From UBA1067 sp051884805 (GTDB taxonomy: Bacteria; Verrucomicrobiota; Kiritimatiellia; RFP12; UBA1067): DNA of 64,000 bases. The stretch spans positions 1 through 64,000 of the forward strand of contig JBJEWA010000140.1 in NCBI GenBank assembly GCA_051884805.1, read 5' to 3'. Each line of letters opens with the position of its first letter. Position 1 is the stretch's first letter. A program made the translations under genes and the position numbers. Under the pieces are notes generated by a model, which did no database searches, was not told the DNA's origin, and was given only the letters and a program-made list of their open reading frames with translations. Positions 34,736-49,303 of this stretch are shown here, piece after piece.

Positions 34736-35925
34736 TGTTTCAATCCCCCAACTTCAACGATCTTCTGAAAGACAAGATGCACGAAGAAATATGCGACGTT
34801 CTTGACATCCGAATGAAGGAAGCGCCCGCCCAACCGTCCATCATCGGGGCGAGGCCATGCATTCACCTTAAACTCGGCAGAGTTCATGTCAAAGGATGGA
34901 ATGCGTTTATGCCAAAGATTGGTCCTTCCTGTCGGCGGCGAAAGCGCGGGGATGCCCTGCGCAAGATGGGAATCCGTTTCAAGCCGCGTGGCGCAAGGAT
35001 TCGTGATTGATTCTGGATAGGGATTGAAAACGGTATTCGTGGCAAAAACGGAGGGATCGGCAACCGCATTTGCATCGCTGGCCGACCATGTCCGGACGCC
35101 AAGGGCGTTGCAGCTGAAACCCCAGCCAGACCATTCCGTCGTCCCGATGAATCCAAGCAGCGACTTGCGACCTTTCCAAATCTCCTGTTTGTGCCACGAA
35201 TAGCGGTCGCCCCAGTTGCCCGAAGGGCTAAGACCGTTGTACCATGCAGGATTGTGCGCGTTAGGGTAGAGTTCAAGCACCTCGTCACCTGACGAATAGA
35301 AATTGACGGCAATCGGCACAACTGCGGCGAACCTGCCTCGCCATGTCAGCCGGCTGCGCGCATCGCCACTCGGGAAAAGCCGATGCCAAAGCGCCGTCCA
35401 ACAAGTGTTTGTGTAACTAGTCCAGCTATCATGCACCAACTTGTTTTCCGGCGTTGCATCAGCAAGCGATGGGTCGAACGCCTCGGACGGGATGGCCGAA
35501 TTGAGCATGATCAGCTTTTCGACCTGCATTCCGTAGTCCTGAATCGCGGCGGCGGCTACCATCGTGCCGAGACTGTGAGCGATGACAACGCGTCGACCGG
35601 GGATGCTGTTTACATACGGAGCAAGGCGCGAAGCCGTCACAAAGGCGTTTGAAACGTTGACTTGGTAATTGTACGACGGCCCAATGTCCGACTCCCACGC
35701 GACAGGGTAAAACTCCATGTTTGCGCCGGCTTGCCAAAGCCGCTTGAACATTTCCGATGCCCATGCTCGGGCGTGCCGCTCGCTCACATTTGCTCCGTGG
35801 ATGAAAAAGACATTCGCTTTTTCAGCACAGGCGACAAGCGGCGGAAAAATCGCCGCCAACGCAAGAAGCGTCGCCGCGAGGCGACAGCGAAAGACCTGCG
35901 ACGATTGCCTCGCTTCGGATCTCAT
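34732..35925 (-). CDS. Secreted alpha/beta-hydrolase
   Basis: 397 residues. A signal peptide (LAATLLALAAIFPPLVACA) is followed by VFFIHGANVSERHARAWASEMFKRLWQAG and the nucleophile elbow AHSLGTMVAAAAIQ, i.e. a G/A-H-S-L-G lipase/esterase type. The C-terminal part, rich in Trp, Asn and Ser, is not like common lipases and the acid and His of the triad are not obvious by eye. Start ATG 35925 has GAAGGGAAGGGA upstream. It is coupled to the following secreted protein and shares its lower GC. It is 29 nt downstream of the fucosidase gene, so the three may form one secreted operon. Confidence 0.78.
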   Translation of the reverse strand: MRSEARQSSQVFRCRLAATLLALAAIFPPLVACAEKANVFFIHGANVSERHARAWASEMFKRLWQAGANMEFYPVAWESDIGPSYNYQVNVSNAFVTASRLAPYVNSIPGRRVVIAHSLGTMVAAAAIQDYGMQVEKLIMLNSAIPSEAFDPSLADATPENKLVHDSWTSYTNTCWTALWHRLFPSGDARSRLTWRGRFAAVVPIAVNFYSSGDEVLELYPNAHNPAWYNGLSPSGNWGDRYSWHKQEIWKGRKSLLGFIGTTEWSGWGFSCNALGVRTWSASDANAVADPSVFATNTVFNPYPESITNPCATRLETDSHLAQGIPALSPPTGRTNLWHKRIPSFDMNSAEFKVNAWPRPDDGRLGGRFLHSDVKNVAYFFVHLVFQKIVEVGGLKQ

Positions 35926-35954
35926 TCCCTTCCCTTCAACCTCCGCACCGCGCC

Positions 35955-37220
35955 CTAATCCCCGCGGAAGTCGAGCCTGACCACGACGGACTCGTTCGCC
36001 AGCTCGTCGGCCGGAATGCCGCGCACATGGAGACACGGACGCTTGAGCCGCCGGTAGCTCCTCGGCATCGGCACCACCTCGCACTCCAGCTTCGCCCCCG
36101 TGTTGAGCAAAGTCGCCCTCACGGGCAGCCGATCGAGCGGCGACAGGTCCAGCCCGCACCGGCTCAGGCCCCTGGGATAGTGGGCGTAGACCGTATCGCC
36201 GCGAACGGTCGTGAAACACGATGCGTCGGCAACCAGGTTCGTGACCGTCTCGACGTCGCGGTACGATTCCCGAACGCGACGGAACCAGTCGCCGGTCTTC
36301 GCCAGCAGTCCGACGGCCTCCGCCGGCAGCGTGCCGTCCGCCTTGGGCCCGACGTTGAGCAGATAGTTGCCGCCCATCGACAGGATCGCATCGATGGCGC
36401 GCGTCAGATGGCCGACCGTCCGATAGTCCTCGTTCGCGCGATAGCCCCAGCTGTCCGCGCCGACGGAGTCGCACGCCTCGGTCGCCCGCCGGAAGCGCGC
36501 TCCCGGCGGCACGCTGCGTTCGGGCGTCGAGTAGTCGCCGTCGCCGCCCCAGCCGCGGTCGTTGACGAGGATGCCCGGCTGCAGCCGACGGACCAGCGCG
36601 TTCATCTCGGGCGCGTCGATCCGGGGCGGAATGTCCCAGAAGAGGCAGACGATCTCGCCGTAGCGCGTCAGGAGTTCGGCCAGCTGGGCTTGCACGTACT
36701 CCCGGTATTTCGCCAGGTCCGGAGCGTCTCCGGCCTCCGGCGCCATCTGGTGCGACGACCGCGCGTTGTAGGCGTGCGGGTGATGCCAGTCCGGATTCGA
36801 ATAGTAGAGGCCGAAACCGAGGCCGCCGCGACGGCAGGCCGCCGCGACCTCCCCGAGGACGTCCCGCCCGCACGGCGTCCGGGTCACCTTGAAGTCCGTC
36901 GTCTCCGTGTCCCACAGGCAGAAGCCGTCATGGTGCTTCGCGGTGAAGACGACATAGTCCGCGCCGAGGGACTTCGCCGCGGCGACGAGGGCGTCGGCAT
37001 CGAAGCGCCCGGCGTCGAAACGCTCCGCATACGCCGCGTATTTCGCCCGCGGAACGCCAAGGCGCATGCGTTCCTGCTCATGCCAGGCGCCGACGGCATA
37101 GATGCCCCAGTGCACGAACATTCCCAGCCGCCGCGCGAACATTCCCCTGCCGTCCGGGAAAGAGGCGGCGGAGAGCGTCAGGCCCGACACCGCCAACAGC
37201 GACAACACTATCCTTTTCAT
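35955..37220 (-). CDS. GH29 alpha-L-fucosidase
   Basis: Secreted exo-fucosidase of 421 residues. Signal peptide is MKRIVLSLLAVSGLTLSAAS. The TIM barrel has GMFVHWGIYAVGAWHE (about 33-48), YVVFTAKHHDGFCLWDT (about 89-105) and CLFWDIPPR, where Asp196 is the likely nucleophile. The C-terminal region is a short beta domain. It removes terminal fucose from host or plant glycans, matching the sialate esterase and the other secreted proteins here. Start ATG 37220 has GGAGGGAG; a TATACT lies about 51 nt upstream. Confidence 0.92.
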   Translation of the reverse strand: MKRIVLSLLAVSGLTLSAASFPDGRGMFARRLGMFVHWGIYAVGAWHEQERMRLGVPRAKYAAYAERFDAGRFDADALVAAAKSLGADYVVFTAKHHDGFCLWDTETTDFKVTRTPCGRDVLGEVAAACRRGGLGFGLYYSNPDWHHPHAYNARSSHQMAPEAGDAPDLAKYREYVQAQLAELLTRYGEIVCLFWDIPPRIDAPEMNALVRRLQPGILVNDRGWGGDGDYSTPERSVPPGARFRRATEACDSVGADSWGYRANEDYRTVGHLTRAIDAILSMGGNYLLNVGPKADGTLPAEAVGLLAKTGDWFRRVRESYRDVETVTNLVADASCFTTVRGDTVYAHYPRGLSRCGLDLSPLDRLPVRATLLNTGAKLECEVVPMPRSYRRLKRPCLHVRGIPADELANESVVVRLDFRGD

Positions 37221-37271
37221 TCCACTCCCTCCGCTTTCACGCCTGGCGACACCACGTCCCAAGGCGGAGGA

Positions 37272-37277
37272 AGTATA
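37272..37277 (-). promoter_or_regulatory. -10 box (TATACT) of the fucosidase operon
   Basis: TATACTTCCTCC on the minus strand, in the gap between carB and the fucosidase gene. It implies the fucosidase is not simply a downstream member of the glutamine cluster. Confidence 0.45.
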
Positions 37278-37313
37278 GCCGAAACGTCCCCGTCAGGTCA
37301 ACGGCAGGCAGTC

Positions 37314-40451
<3,138 letters not shown>

Positions 40452-40454
40452 CCC

Positions 40455-42302
40455 TTACTCCACTGTCACTGATTTCGCCAAATTGCGCGGCTGGTCGATC
40501 TCGCAGCCGCGCAGCCGCGCCACATGATACGCGAAGAGCTGCAGCGCGACGGCCGTGACGACCGGCGCGCACGCCATGCCCGTGCGCGGCACGAAGATCA
40601 CGTCGTCGCAATGCCGCGCCGCATCCTCGTCGCCCTGCGTGACGATGCCGACGACGGGCGCCGAGCGCGCGCGGCACTCCTGCACGTTGCCCACCGTCTT
40701 CTCCTTGCCGGGCACGTCGTTCAGCAGCGCGACGACCGGCGTCTCGCCGCCGAGCAGCGCAATCGGCCCGTGCTTGAGCTCCGCCGCCTGGTAGCCCTCG
40801 GCATGGACATACGAGATCTCCTTCATCTTGAGCGCGCCTTCGAGCGCCGTCGGATAGAGGATGCCGCGGCCGAGGAAGAACATGTCGTTCGCCGCCGCGT
40901 ACTTCTCCGCCACCGCCGCGATGCGGTCGTTCTCCCGCAGGACCTCGGCGACGAGATCCGGCAGCGCGGCGATCTCGTCGCAGAGGCGCAGCCCCGCCTC
41001 GCGCGAGAGCCGCCGCGTGCGCCCGAGCTTCAGCGCCATCATGAGCAGCACCGTGACCTGCGCCGTGAACGCCTTCGTCGAGGCGACGGAGATCTCCGGG
41101 CCCGCGTGCAGATAGACGCCGCGCCCGGCCTCGCGCGCGATCGTCGAGCCGACGACGTTGCAGACCGCCGAGACCAGCGCGCCCTTGCCGATCGACTCGC
41201 GCACCGCCGCCAGCGTGTCCGCCGTCTCGCCCGACTGCGAGAGCGCAATCGCCCAGTCGTCCGGCCCGACGATCGGATTGCAGTAGCGGAACTCCGCCGC
41301 CTGCTCGGCGCTCGTCGGCAGGTCGGCGAGCGTCTCGAAGAGGTACTTGGCGACCATGCCGGCGTGGAGCGAGGTCCCGCAGCCGATGACGACGGCGCGG
41401 CGGAAGGTCGCGAGTTCGCGCGGCGGCAGGTTGAGGCCCGCCAGGATGGCCGTCCCGTCCGTGCGGTCGAGACGCCCCCGGATCGTGTTGCGCAGCGTCT
41501 CCGGCTGCTCGAAGATCTCCTTGAGCATGAAGTGGGCGTAGCCGCCCTTCTCGGCGGAGGCGGCGTCCCACTCGACCTGCTGGACGTCGCGCGCGACCGG
41601 CACGTTGTCGAGCGTGAAGACGTCCGCCCCGTCCGGCGTGACGCGGGCGATGTCGCCGTCGTCGAGGTAGATGACCTGACGCGTGTGCGAGACGATGGCC
41701 GAGACGTCGCTGGCGACGACCGTCGAGCCTTCGCCGATGCCGATGACGAGCGGCGAACCCTTGCGCGCGACGATCATCTCGCCCGGATGCCGCAGCGAAA
41801 GGACGGCGATGCCGTACGTCCCCTCCACCTGCTTCAGGGCCTGGGAGACGGCCGCCATGAAGTCGTCGCCCGTGTCGAACGTCGCGATGAGATGCGCGAG
41901 CGCCTCGGTGTCGGTCTGCGAGGCGAAGACGCAGCCGCGCCGCTCCAGCTTGGCGCGGAGCGCGGCGTAGTTCTCGATGATGCCGTTGTGGACCAGCGCC
42001 AGCCGTCCGCCGTCCGCAAGGTGCGGATGCGCGTTCGTCTCCGTCGGCAGCCCGTGCGTCGCCCAGCGCGTGTGGGCGATGCCGAGCGTGTACTTCCCGC
42101 GTTCGTTCTCCGGCAGCTCCCCGGCGAGGAAGCGGTCGAGCTCGGCCACCTTCCCCGTCCGCTTGAAGACGCGCAGGCCATCCGGCGACTCAAGGGCGAC
42201 GCCGGCCGAGTCGTAGCCCCGGTACTCCAGGCGCCGGAGCCCGTTGACGAGCGGACGGCACGCACTCTGGCTATGGCTGGAAAATCCGACGATTCCACAC
42301 AT
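40455..42302 (-). CDS. glmS: Glutamine-fructose-6-phosphate aminotransferase
   Basis: Makes glucosamine-6-phosphate for peptidoglycan and LPS, 615 residues. The class-II amidotransferase nucleophile is Cys2 in MCGIVGF, with RRLEYRGYDSAG and ARTRW-type HTRWATHG following. Two SIS sugar-isomerase domains come after about 290 (GCGTSLHAGMVAKYLFE; SQSGETADTLAA; LGRGILYPTALEGALKMKE), and the C-terminal tail DQPRNLAKSVTVE is diagnostic. It is 14 nt after pyrG, with AAGGAAGG 7 nt before the ATG. No glmS riboswitch fits in that gap. Confidence 0.97.
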   Translation of the reverse strand: MCGIVGFSSHSQSACRPLVNGLRRLEYRGYDSAGVALESPDGLRVFKRTGKVAELDRFLAGELPENERGKYTLGIAHTRWATHGLPTETNAHPHLADGGRLALVHNGIIENYAALRAKLERRGCVFASQTDTEALAHLIATFDTGDDFMAAVSQALKQVEGTYGIAVLSLRHPGEMIVARKGSPLVIGIGEGSTVVASDVSAIVSHTRQVIYLDDGDIARVTPDGADVFTLDNVPVARDVQQVEWDAASAEKGGYAHFMLKEIFEQPETLRNTIRGRLDRTDGTAILAGLNLPPRELATFRRAVVIGCGTSLHAGMVAKYLFETLADLPTSAEQAAEFRYCNPIVGPDDWAIALSQSGETADTLAAVRESIGKGALVSAVCNVVGSTIAREAGRGVYLHAGPEISVASTKAFTAQVTVLLMMALKLGRTRRLSREAGLRLCDEIAALPDLVAEVLRENDRIAAVAEKYAAANDMFFLGRGILYPTALEGALKMKEISYVHAEGYQAAELKHGPIALLGGETPVVALLNDVPGKEKTVGNVQECRARSAPVVGIVTQGDEDAARHCDDVIFVPRTGMACAPVVTAVALQLFAYHVARLRGCEIDQPRNLAKSVTVE

Positions 42303-42316
42303 GGCAACACCTTCCT

Positions 42317-43969
42317 TTACTGCTTCCTGACGCCCGTCTTCTGCTTCAGCGCCGCCGCGACCAGCCCGTCGAAAAGCGGATGCGGCGCCGTCGGACGCGA
42401 CTTGAACTCCGGATGGAACTGCCCCGCGATGAAGAACGGGTGTCCCGGCAGCTCGACGATTTCGACCAGCGCGCCGTCCGGCGAAGTGCCGGAGACCTTC
42501 AATCCGGCCTGCTCCAGCGCCTCCCGGCCCGCCGTGGCGTAGCCGAGCTCGTAGCGGTGGCGGTGGCGCTCGGAAATCGTGAAGTCCGACCTGCCCTTCT
42601 CGCCGTAGGCCGGCGCGTAGAGCTTCGCCGCGAGCGTCCCCTTGCGGACGACGCACGGATACGCGCCGAGGCGCATCGTGCCGCCCTTCTGGGTGATGCC
42701 CTTCTGCGTCTCCATCAGGTCGATCACCGGATGCGTCGTCTTCGGATCGAACTCCGTCGAGTTCGCGTCCGCCCAGCCGACGACGTCCCGAGCGTACTCG
42801 ATGGCCGTGCACTGCATGCCGAGACAGATGCCGAGGAACGGAATCCGGTGTTCGCGCGCGTATTTGATCGCGAGGCACTTGCCCGCGACGCCGCGGCTAC
42901 CGAAGCCGCCGGGGACGAGGATGCCGTCCACGCCCCGGAGGAGCGACGGGTCCTGCTCCAGTTCCTCCGCCTCGATGCATTTCACCTTCGTCTTGCAGTC
43001 GTGCGCCATGCCGGCATGGTGCAGGGCCTCGTGAACGGACTTGTAGGCGTCGCGGATCGCGATGTACTTGCCGACGAGCGCGATCTCGCACGTCCGTTTC
43101 GGCTGCGTCGCCTTCTTGACCAGCGTGTCCCACACCGTGTGCTTGATGGGCCAGATGTCGAGATGGAGCTGCTTCAGCACCTCCTCGTCCAGATGCTGCT
43201 TGCGCAGTTCCCGCGGAATCGCGTAGACCGAGTCGGTGACGTCCTGCTCCTCGATCACGCGCTCCGGGCGCACGTTGCAGAAGAGCGCCAGCTTCTCCAG
43301 ATGCTCCTTCGGAATCGTCATCTCCGTGCGGCAGACGAGGATGTCCGGGATGATGCCGATCGCCCGGAGCTGCCCGACCGAATGCTGCGACGGCTTCGTC
43401 TTCAGCTCGCCGGCGGCCTTGAGATACGGCACCAGCGTCAGGTGCACGAAGCAGGTGTTGTCGTAGCCCTCCTCGAAGCGGAACTGCCGCGCCGCCTCCA
43501 GGAACGGCAGCGACTCGATGTCGCCCGACACGCCGCCGATCTCGCAGAGGACGATGTCGCAGTCGTGCTCGCCGGCCGAGCGGATCGCCGCCTTGATCTC
43601 GTTCGTGACGTGCGGCACGACCTGCACCGTGCCGCCCAGGTAGCCGCCCGCCCGTTCGCGCGCCAGCACCGACGCGTAGATGCGCCCGGAGGTGTAGTTC
43701 GACGCCTTCGAGCAGGTCACGCCGGCGAAGCGCTCGTAGTGGCCAAGGTCAAGATCCGTCTCCGCGCCGTCGTCGGTCACGAAGACTTCCCCGTGCTGAT
43801 ACGGCGACATCGTGCCCGGATCGACGTTCAGGTAGGGGTCGAGCTTCTGCATGAAGACCCGGTAGCCGCGGCTCTTCAGCAGCAGCGCGAGCGAGGCGGA
43901 CGTGATGCCCTTTCCCAGGGAACTGACCACGCCGCCGGTGATGAAGACGTACTTGACTTGATGTTTCAT
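42317..43969 (-). CDS. pyrG: CTP synthase
   Basis: Converts UTP to CTP with glutamine nitrogen, 550 residues. The N-terminal synthetase domain has YVFITGGVVSSLGKGITSAS and KLDPYLNVDPGTMSPYQHGEV. The C-terminal class-I amidotransferase domain has GGFGSRG, the nucleophile in LGICLGMQ and a distal His-Pro-Glu in QFHPEF. It is third of the glutamine-using enzymes downstream of glnN, 53 nt after carA. No terminator-like hairpin or promoter is evident in the gap. Confidence 0.97.
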   Translation of the reverse strand: MKHQVKYVFITGGVVSSLGKGITSASLALLLKSRGYRVFMQKLDPYLNVDPGTMSPYQHGEVFVTDDGAETDLDLGHYERFAGVTCSKASNYTSGRIYASVLARERAGGYLGGTVQVVPHVTNEIKAAIRSAGEHDCDIVLCEIGGVSGDIESLPFLEAARQFRFEEGYDNTCFVHLTLVPYLKAAGELKTKPSQHSVGQLRAIGIIPDILVCRTEMTIPKEHLEKLALFCNVRPERVIEEQDVTDSVYAIPRELRKQHLDEEVLKQLHLDIWPIKHTVWDTLVKKATQPKRTCEIALVGKYIAIRDAYKSVHEALHHAGMAHDCKTKVKCIEAEELEQDPSLLRGVDGILVPGGFGSRGVAGKCLAIKYAREHRIPFLGICLGMQCTAIEYARDVVGWADANSTEFDPKTTHPVIDLMETQKGITQKGGTMRLGAYPCVVRKGTLAAKLYAPAYGEKGRSDFTISERHRHRYELGYATAGREALEQAGLKVSGTSPDGALVEIVELPGHPFFIAGQFHPEFKSRPTAPHPLFDGLVAAALKQKTGVRKQ

Positions 43970-44022
43970 GGCGAGCAGCTGGATGATTGAAAGGTCGGAA
44001 AGCCGGATCGGGAAGCGGCGGC

Positions 44023-45183
44023 TCAGGCCATCAGCCGGCGGAAGTCGTCGAAGAGCCGGGTCGAATCGTGCGGACCGGGACAGCTTTCCGGATGATACTG
44101 GACCGAGAATGCCGGCAGCGTCTTGTGCCGGACGCCCTCGACCGAGCCGTCGTTCAGGCTGACGTGCGTCACCTCAAGGCAGGCGGGAACCGTGTCGGGC
44201 AGGACGGCGAAGTTGTGGTTCTGGCTCGTAATCTCCACCCGTCCCGTCGCGAGGTCCTTGACCGGATGGTTGCACCCGTGATGCCCGAACTTCAGCCGTC
44301 CCGTCTTCGCGCCGCAGGCGATGGCGAGCAACTGATGCCCGAGGCAGATGCCGAAGATCGGAATCGCCCGGCCGGCGGCGGCGCAGTCCAGCAGCTTCCG
44401 GATGTTCTCGACGGCATAGGTCACCGCCATGGGGTCGGCGGGGCCGTTGGAGAGAAAGACGCCGTCGGGCTTCAGCGCCAGCACCTCCTCGGCCGGTGTC
44501 TTCGCCGGCACGACCGTCACGCGCGCGAACGCGGCGAGCGAACGCAGGATGTTCGTCTTGATGCCGAAGTCGTAGCAGACGACGCGGGGGCCGTCGGACG
44601 GACCGACGGACGGGAATGACGCCGCGTAAGGCGCATCGCAGGTCACGCGGGACGCGTAATCCTGTCCGTCAAGGCCCTCCCATTCCCGCGCCCGGGCAAT
44701 CGCCCGCCGCTTCAGGTCCTCGTCACGCACGCCGGGTTCCTCTTCGACCTGCAGATACGCCTTCTGGTTGCCGCAATCCCGCAGGTGCGCCGTCAGCGCC
44801 CGCGTATCGACGCCATAGATGCCGGGCACGCCGTTGCGCTGCAGGTAGGCGTCGAGCGACTCGGTGGCGCGGTGGTTCGACGGTTCGGTCAAGTCGCCGA
44901 TGACCAGCCCCGACAGGAACAGCGCCCGCGACTCGACGTCCTCCAGATTGACCCCGTAGTTGCCGACTTCCGCCGTCGTGAGCGTGACGAACTGGCCGGC
45001 GTACGACGGATCCGTCAGAATCTCCTGATACCCGCACATGCCGGTGTTGAACACGACCTCCCCGCAGCGGTTCTCCCGCGCACCAAAGGCCACGCCGGAG
45101 AAGACGGTCCCGTCCGCCAGCGCCAGAAAGGCCCTCCTTTCCCGCTCCGCCTGCCATTTCCTCGCCAACATCTCGCTGTCCAT
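44023..45183 (-). CDS. carA: Carbamoyl-phosphate synthase small subunit
   Basis: Glutaminase subunit feeding ammonia to CarB, 386 residues. N-terminal CarA domain (FLALADGTVFSGVAFGA, VFNTGMCGYQEILTDPSYAGQ) and class-I amidotransferase domain with the nucleophile in FGICLGHQ and the His-Glu pair in YHPE. ATG 45183 is preferred for AAGGGGGAC 6 nt upstream; the open frame extends 15 codons into the purF tail. It is 41 nt downstream of purF. Confidence 0.96.
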   Translation of the reverse strand: MDSEMLARKWQAERERRAFLALADGTVFSGVAFGARENRCGEVVFNTGMCGYQEILTDPSYAGQFVTLTTAEVGNYGVNLEDVESRALFLSGLVIGDLTEPSNHRATESLDAYLQRNGVPGIYGVDTRALTAHLRDCGNQKAYLQVEEEPGVRDEDLKRRAIARAREWEGLDGQDYASRVTCDAPYAASFPSVGPSDGPRVVCYDFGIKTNILRSLAAFARVTVVPAKTPAEEVLALKPDGVFLSNGPADPMAVTYAVENIRKLLDCAAAGRAIPIFGICLGHQLLAIACGAKTGRLKFGHHGCNHPVKDLATGRVEITSQNHNFAVLPDTVPACLEVTHVSLNDGSVEGVRHKTLPAFSVQYHPESCPGPHDSTRLFDDFRRLMA

Positions 45184-45224
45184 GGTTGTCCCCCTTGTGC
45201 CCCGGGTCCGCTTCGCCCGGTCCG

Positions 45225-46907
45225 TCAATAGCTTCTGCCGCCCCTGCGCGCCAGGTAGTTCCGCATCGCCTCGTGGAGGACGCGCGCACCGCCCGGCGTC
45301 GGATAATCCCCCGTGAAATACCAGTCTCCGCGCGAATCGGGACAGGCCGCATGCATCGCCTCCACGGTCTGAAACACGACGTCAACCCGCGCCCGCATGC
45401 CTCTGGGCGTGATGAGCCGCGCGATTTCCGCCGCCAGCTCCCCGGCCGTCGTCCGCGCATAGACCTGCCGCAGGTCCTCCGTCCCGCGCAATGTCTCCTC
45501 GCCGACGAGATTCACGAGCGCCCGGAACGCCACCAGCTCCTCCAGCGTCGACATGTCGATGCCGTAGCAGTCCGGATAGCAGATCGGCGGCGCGGACGAG
45601 GCGACGACGATGCGCTTCGGACCGAGCCGGTCGAGCATCGGCAGGATGGCGTTGCGCATCGTGTTGCCCCGGACGATCGAATCGTCAAGCACGACCAGCG
45701 TGTCGGTGCCGGGCCTGACCAGCCCGTAGGTCACGTCGTAGACGTGCTGGTAGAACTCCCGTCGCGCAGCGGCGTCGGCGATGAAGGTGCGGAACTTCGC
45801 ATCCTTGACGGCGATCTGCCCGAACCTGACCGGACGCCCCTCGGCGAGCCCTTCGGTCCAGAGCGCCTCCAGCAGCCCCTGGAAGGCGACCTGCGCGGAA
45901 TTCGGGATGTAGCTGAAGAAGGTGTTTCCGAGGTCGCCGCCGACCGCCGCCAGCAGCGGCTTCGCGAGCGCCGCGCCAAGCGCCTTGCGCTCCCGGTGGA
46001 TGTCGGCGTCGTTCGCCCGCGAGAAATAGATGCGCTCAAAGACGCAGCTGCGGCGTTCCGCCGCCGCGACGACCGGCTCGTGCCGGACGCTGCCGTCCGG
46101 CGCAATCAGCAGCGCCTCGCCCGGCGGCAGTTCCCCCACGTCGTCCGGCATCAGGTCGAACGCCGCCTGGATGGCAGGCCGCTCGGACGCCACCACCGCC
46201 ACGTCGTCGCTGACATGGTAGTAGCCCGGACGGATGCCCCGCGGGTCGCGGACGGCGAAGCTCCAGCCGTCGCCCGTCATGCCGCAGAGCGTATAGGCGC
46301 CGTCCAGCTTCGGCAGCAGCGCCTTCAGCGCCGAGACGAGCACGTCGCCCCGGTCGACCGAGGACTCCGTCCGCAGCCGCTCCACTTCCTCCCGCAGCAT
46401 GCACGAGGCCAGCCATTCGCAGATCAGGTACCCGTCCGCCGTCGACTCGGGATGCTTGCCGAGCGCCACATAGGCGTCGAACAGCTCGTGCGTGTTGGTC
46501 AGGTTGAAGTTGCCGGCCAGGAAGAGCGTCCGCCCGAGCCGCGCCGACTTGTGCACGAACGGATGGCAGAAGCCGATGTCGCCCTTGCCGTAGGTCGCAT
46601 AGCGGAGATGGCCGAGAAACAGCGACGCATCGCGGTCCGTGCGCCTGCCGAGCATAGACAGCAAGTCCGCGAGGGGACGATCCGACGCGGACTTGAGTTC
46701 GAGATAGGCGGGTCTGCCCGGCTGGGGAGCGAGCGAGAGCAATGTCGCGCCGGCTCCGTCCTGCCCCCGGTTGTGCTGTTTCTCCAGCAGCAGCGAGAGC
46801 TTCGTCCCCCCGAAGTCGGCCGAACCGTACTTCGCGGCGTAATAGGCGGCACCCCTGCGAAGCCGCAGGAGCGCCACCGCACATTCGTGCCTGATCGAAT
46901 CCGACAT
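45225..46907 (-). CDS. purF: Amidophosphoribosyltransferase (Bacteroidetes-type PurF)
   Basis: First enzyme of purine synthesis, 560 residues. The Ntn nucleophile Cys is residue 9 (RHECAVALLR), implying an 8-residue propeptide removed to expose it; the glutaminase body continues with EKQHNRGQDGAG and GHLRYATYGKGD. The phosphoribosyltransferase site is VVLDDSIVRGNTMRN. The long inserts and the RHEC start match the Bacteroidetes/anaerobe form rather than the short E. coli form. It is 39 nt after glnN with only a weak ribosome site, consistent with being internal to an operon. Confidence 0.93.
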   Translation of the reverse strand: MSDSIRHECAVALLRLRRGAAYYAAKYGSADFGGTKLSLLLEKQHNRGQDGAGATLLSLAPQPGRPAYLELKSASDRPLADLLSMLGRRTDRDASLFLGHLRYATYGKGDIGFCHPFVHKSARLGRTLFLAGNFNLTNTHELFDAYVALGKHPESTADGYLICEWLASCMLREEVERLRTESSVDRGDVLVSALKALLPKLDGAYTLCGMTGDGWSFAVRDPRGIRPGYYHVSDDVAVVASERPAIQAAFDLMPDDVGELPPGEALLIAPDGSVRHEPVVAAAERRSCVFERIYFSRANDADIHRERKALGAALAKPLLAAVGGDLGNTFFSYIPNSAQVAFQGLLEALWTEGLAEGRPVRFGQIAVKDAKFRTFIADAAARREFYQHVYDVTYGLVRPGTDTLVVLDDSIVRGNTMRNAILPMLDRLGPKRIVVASSAPPICYPDCYGIDMSTLEELVAFRALVNLVGEETLRGTEDLRQVYARTTAGELAAEIARLITPRGMRARVDVVFQTVEAMHAACPDSRGDWYFTGDYPTPGGARVLHEAMRNYLARRGGRSY

Positions 46908-46946
46908 GAGTCCAGCCTGTGCAGACCTCGACCTTTGCCCCCGAAC

Positions 46947-49133
<2,187 letters not shown>

Positions 49134-49195
49134 GGCTTTTTCCTTTCGCTTCGCTGGGCGCGGACCATCCGCACCCAGCCAACCGGAAGTTGAAT

Positions 49196-49211
49196 TGCAA
49201 ACTCCGTGCCA
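49196..49211 (-). promoter_or_regulatory. Sigma-54 promoter of glnN and downstream genes
   Basis: On the minus strand TGGCAC-GGAGT-TTGCA, preceded by T, is an exact match to the RpoN -24/-12 consensus. The predicted start is near 49186, giving a leader of about 53 nt. It is the only promoter-like element I can find for the following six-gene run. Confidence 0.9.
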
Positions 49212-49264
49212 ACCGGCGGAAACACGCCGCAGGCCGCAAAAGCCGGGTCTCCGGCCGCCATCGT

Positions 49265-49303
49265 TTACATCATTTGTAATAGCGACGCTCACGGTATTAC
49301 AAA
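49265..49303. promoter_or_regulatory. Candidate enhancer: overlapping dyads upstream of glnN
   Basis: Two overlapping symmetries. TTACA-TCATT-TGTAA (49265-49279) is the same dyad as before glnK, centred near -86. TTTGTAATA (49273-49281) and TATTACAAA (49295-49303) form a perfect 9-bp inverted repeat with a 13-bp spacer. A degenerate second dyad, TTACA-AAGCG-TGACT (49297-49311), starts 32 bp from the first, i.e. three helical turns. Paired sites at this distance are typical for enhancer-binding proteins of the NtrC class. Confidence 0.65.

Noticed and set aside
42303..42316. Possible glmS ribozyme/riboswitch before glmS
   Set aside because: The gap between pyrG and glmS is 14 nt, far too short for that element.
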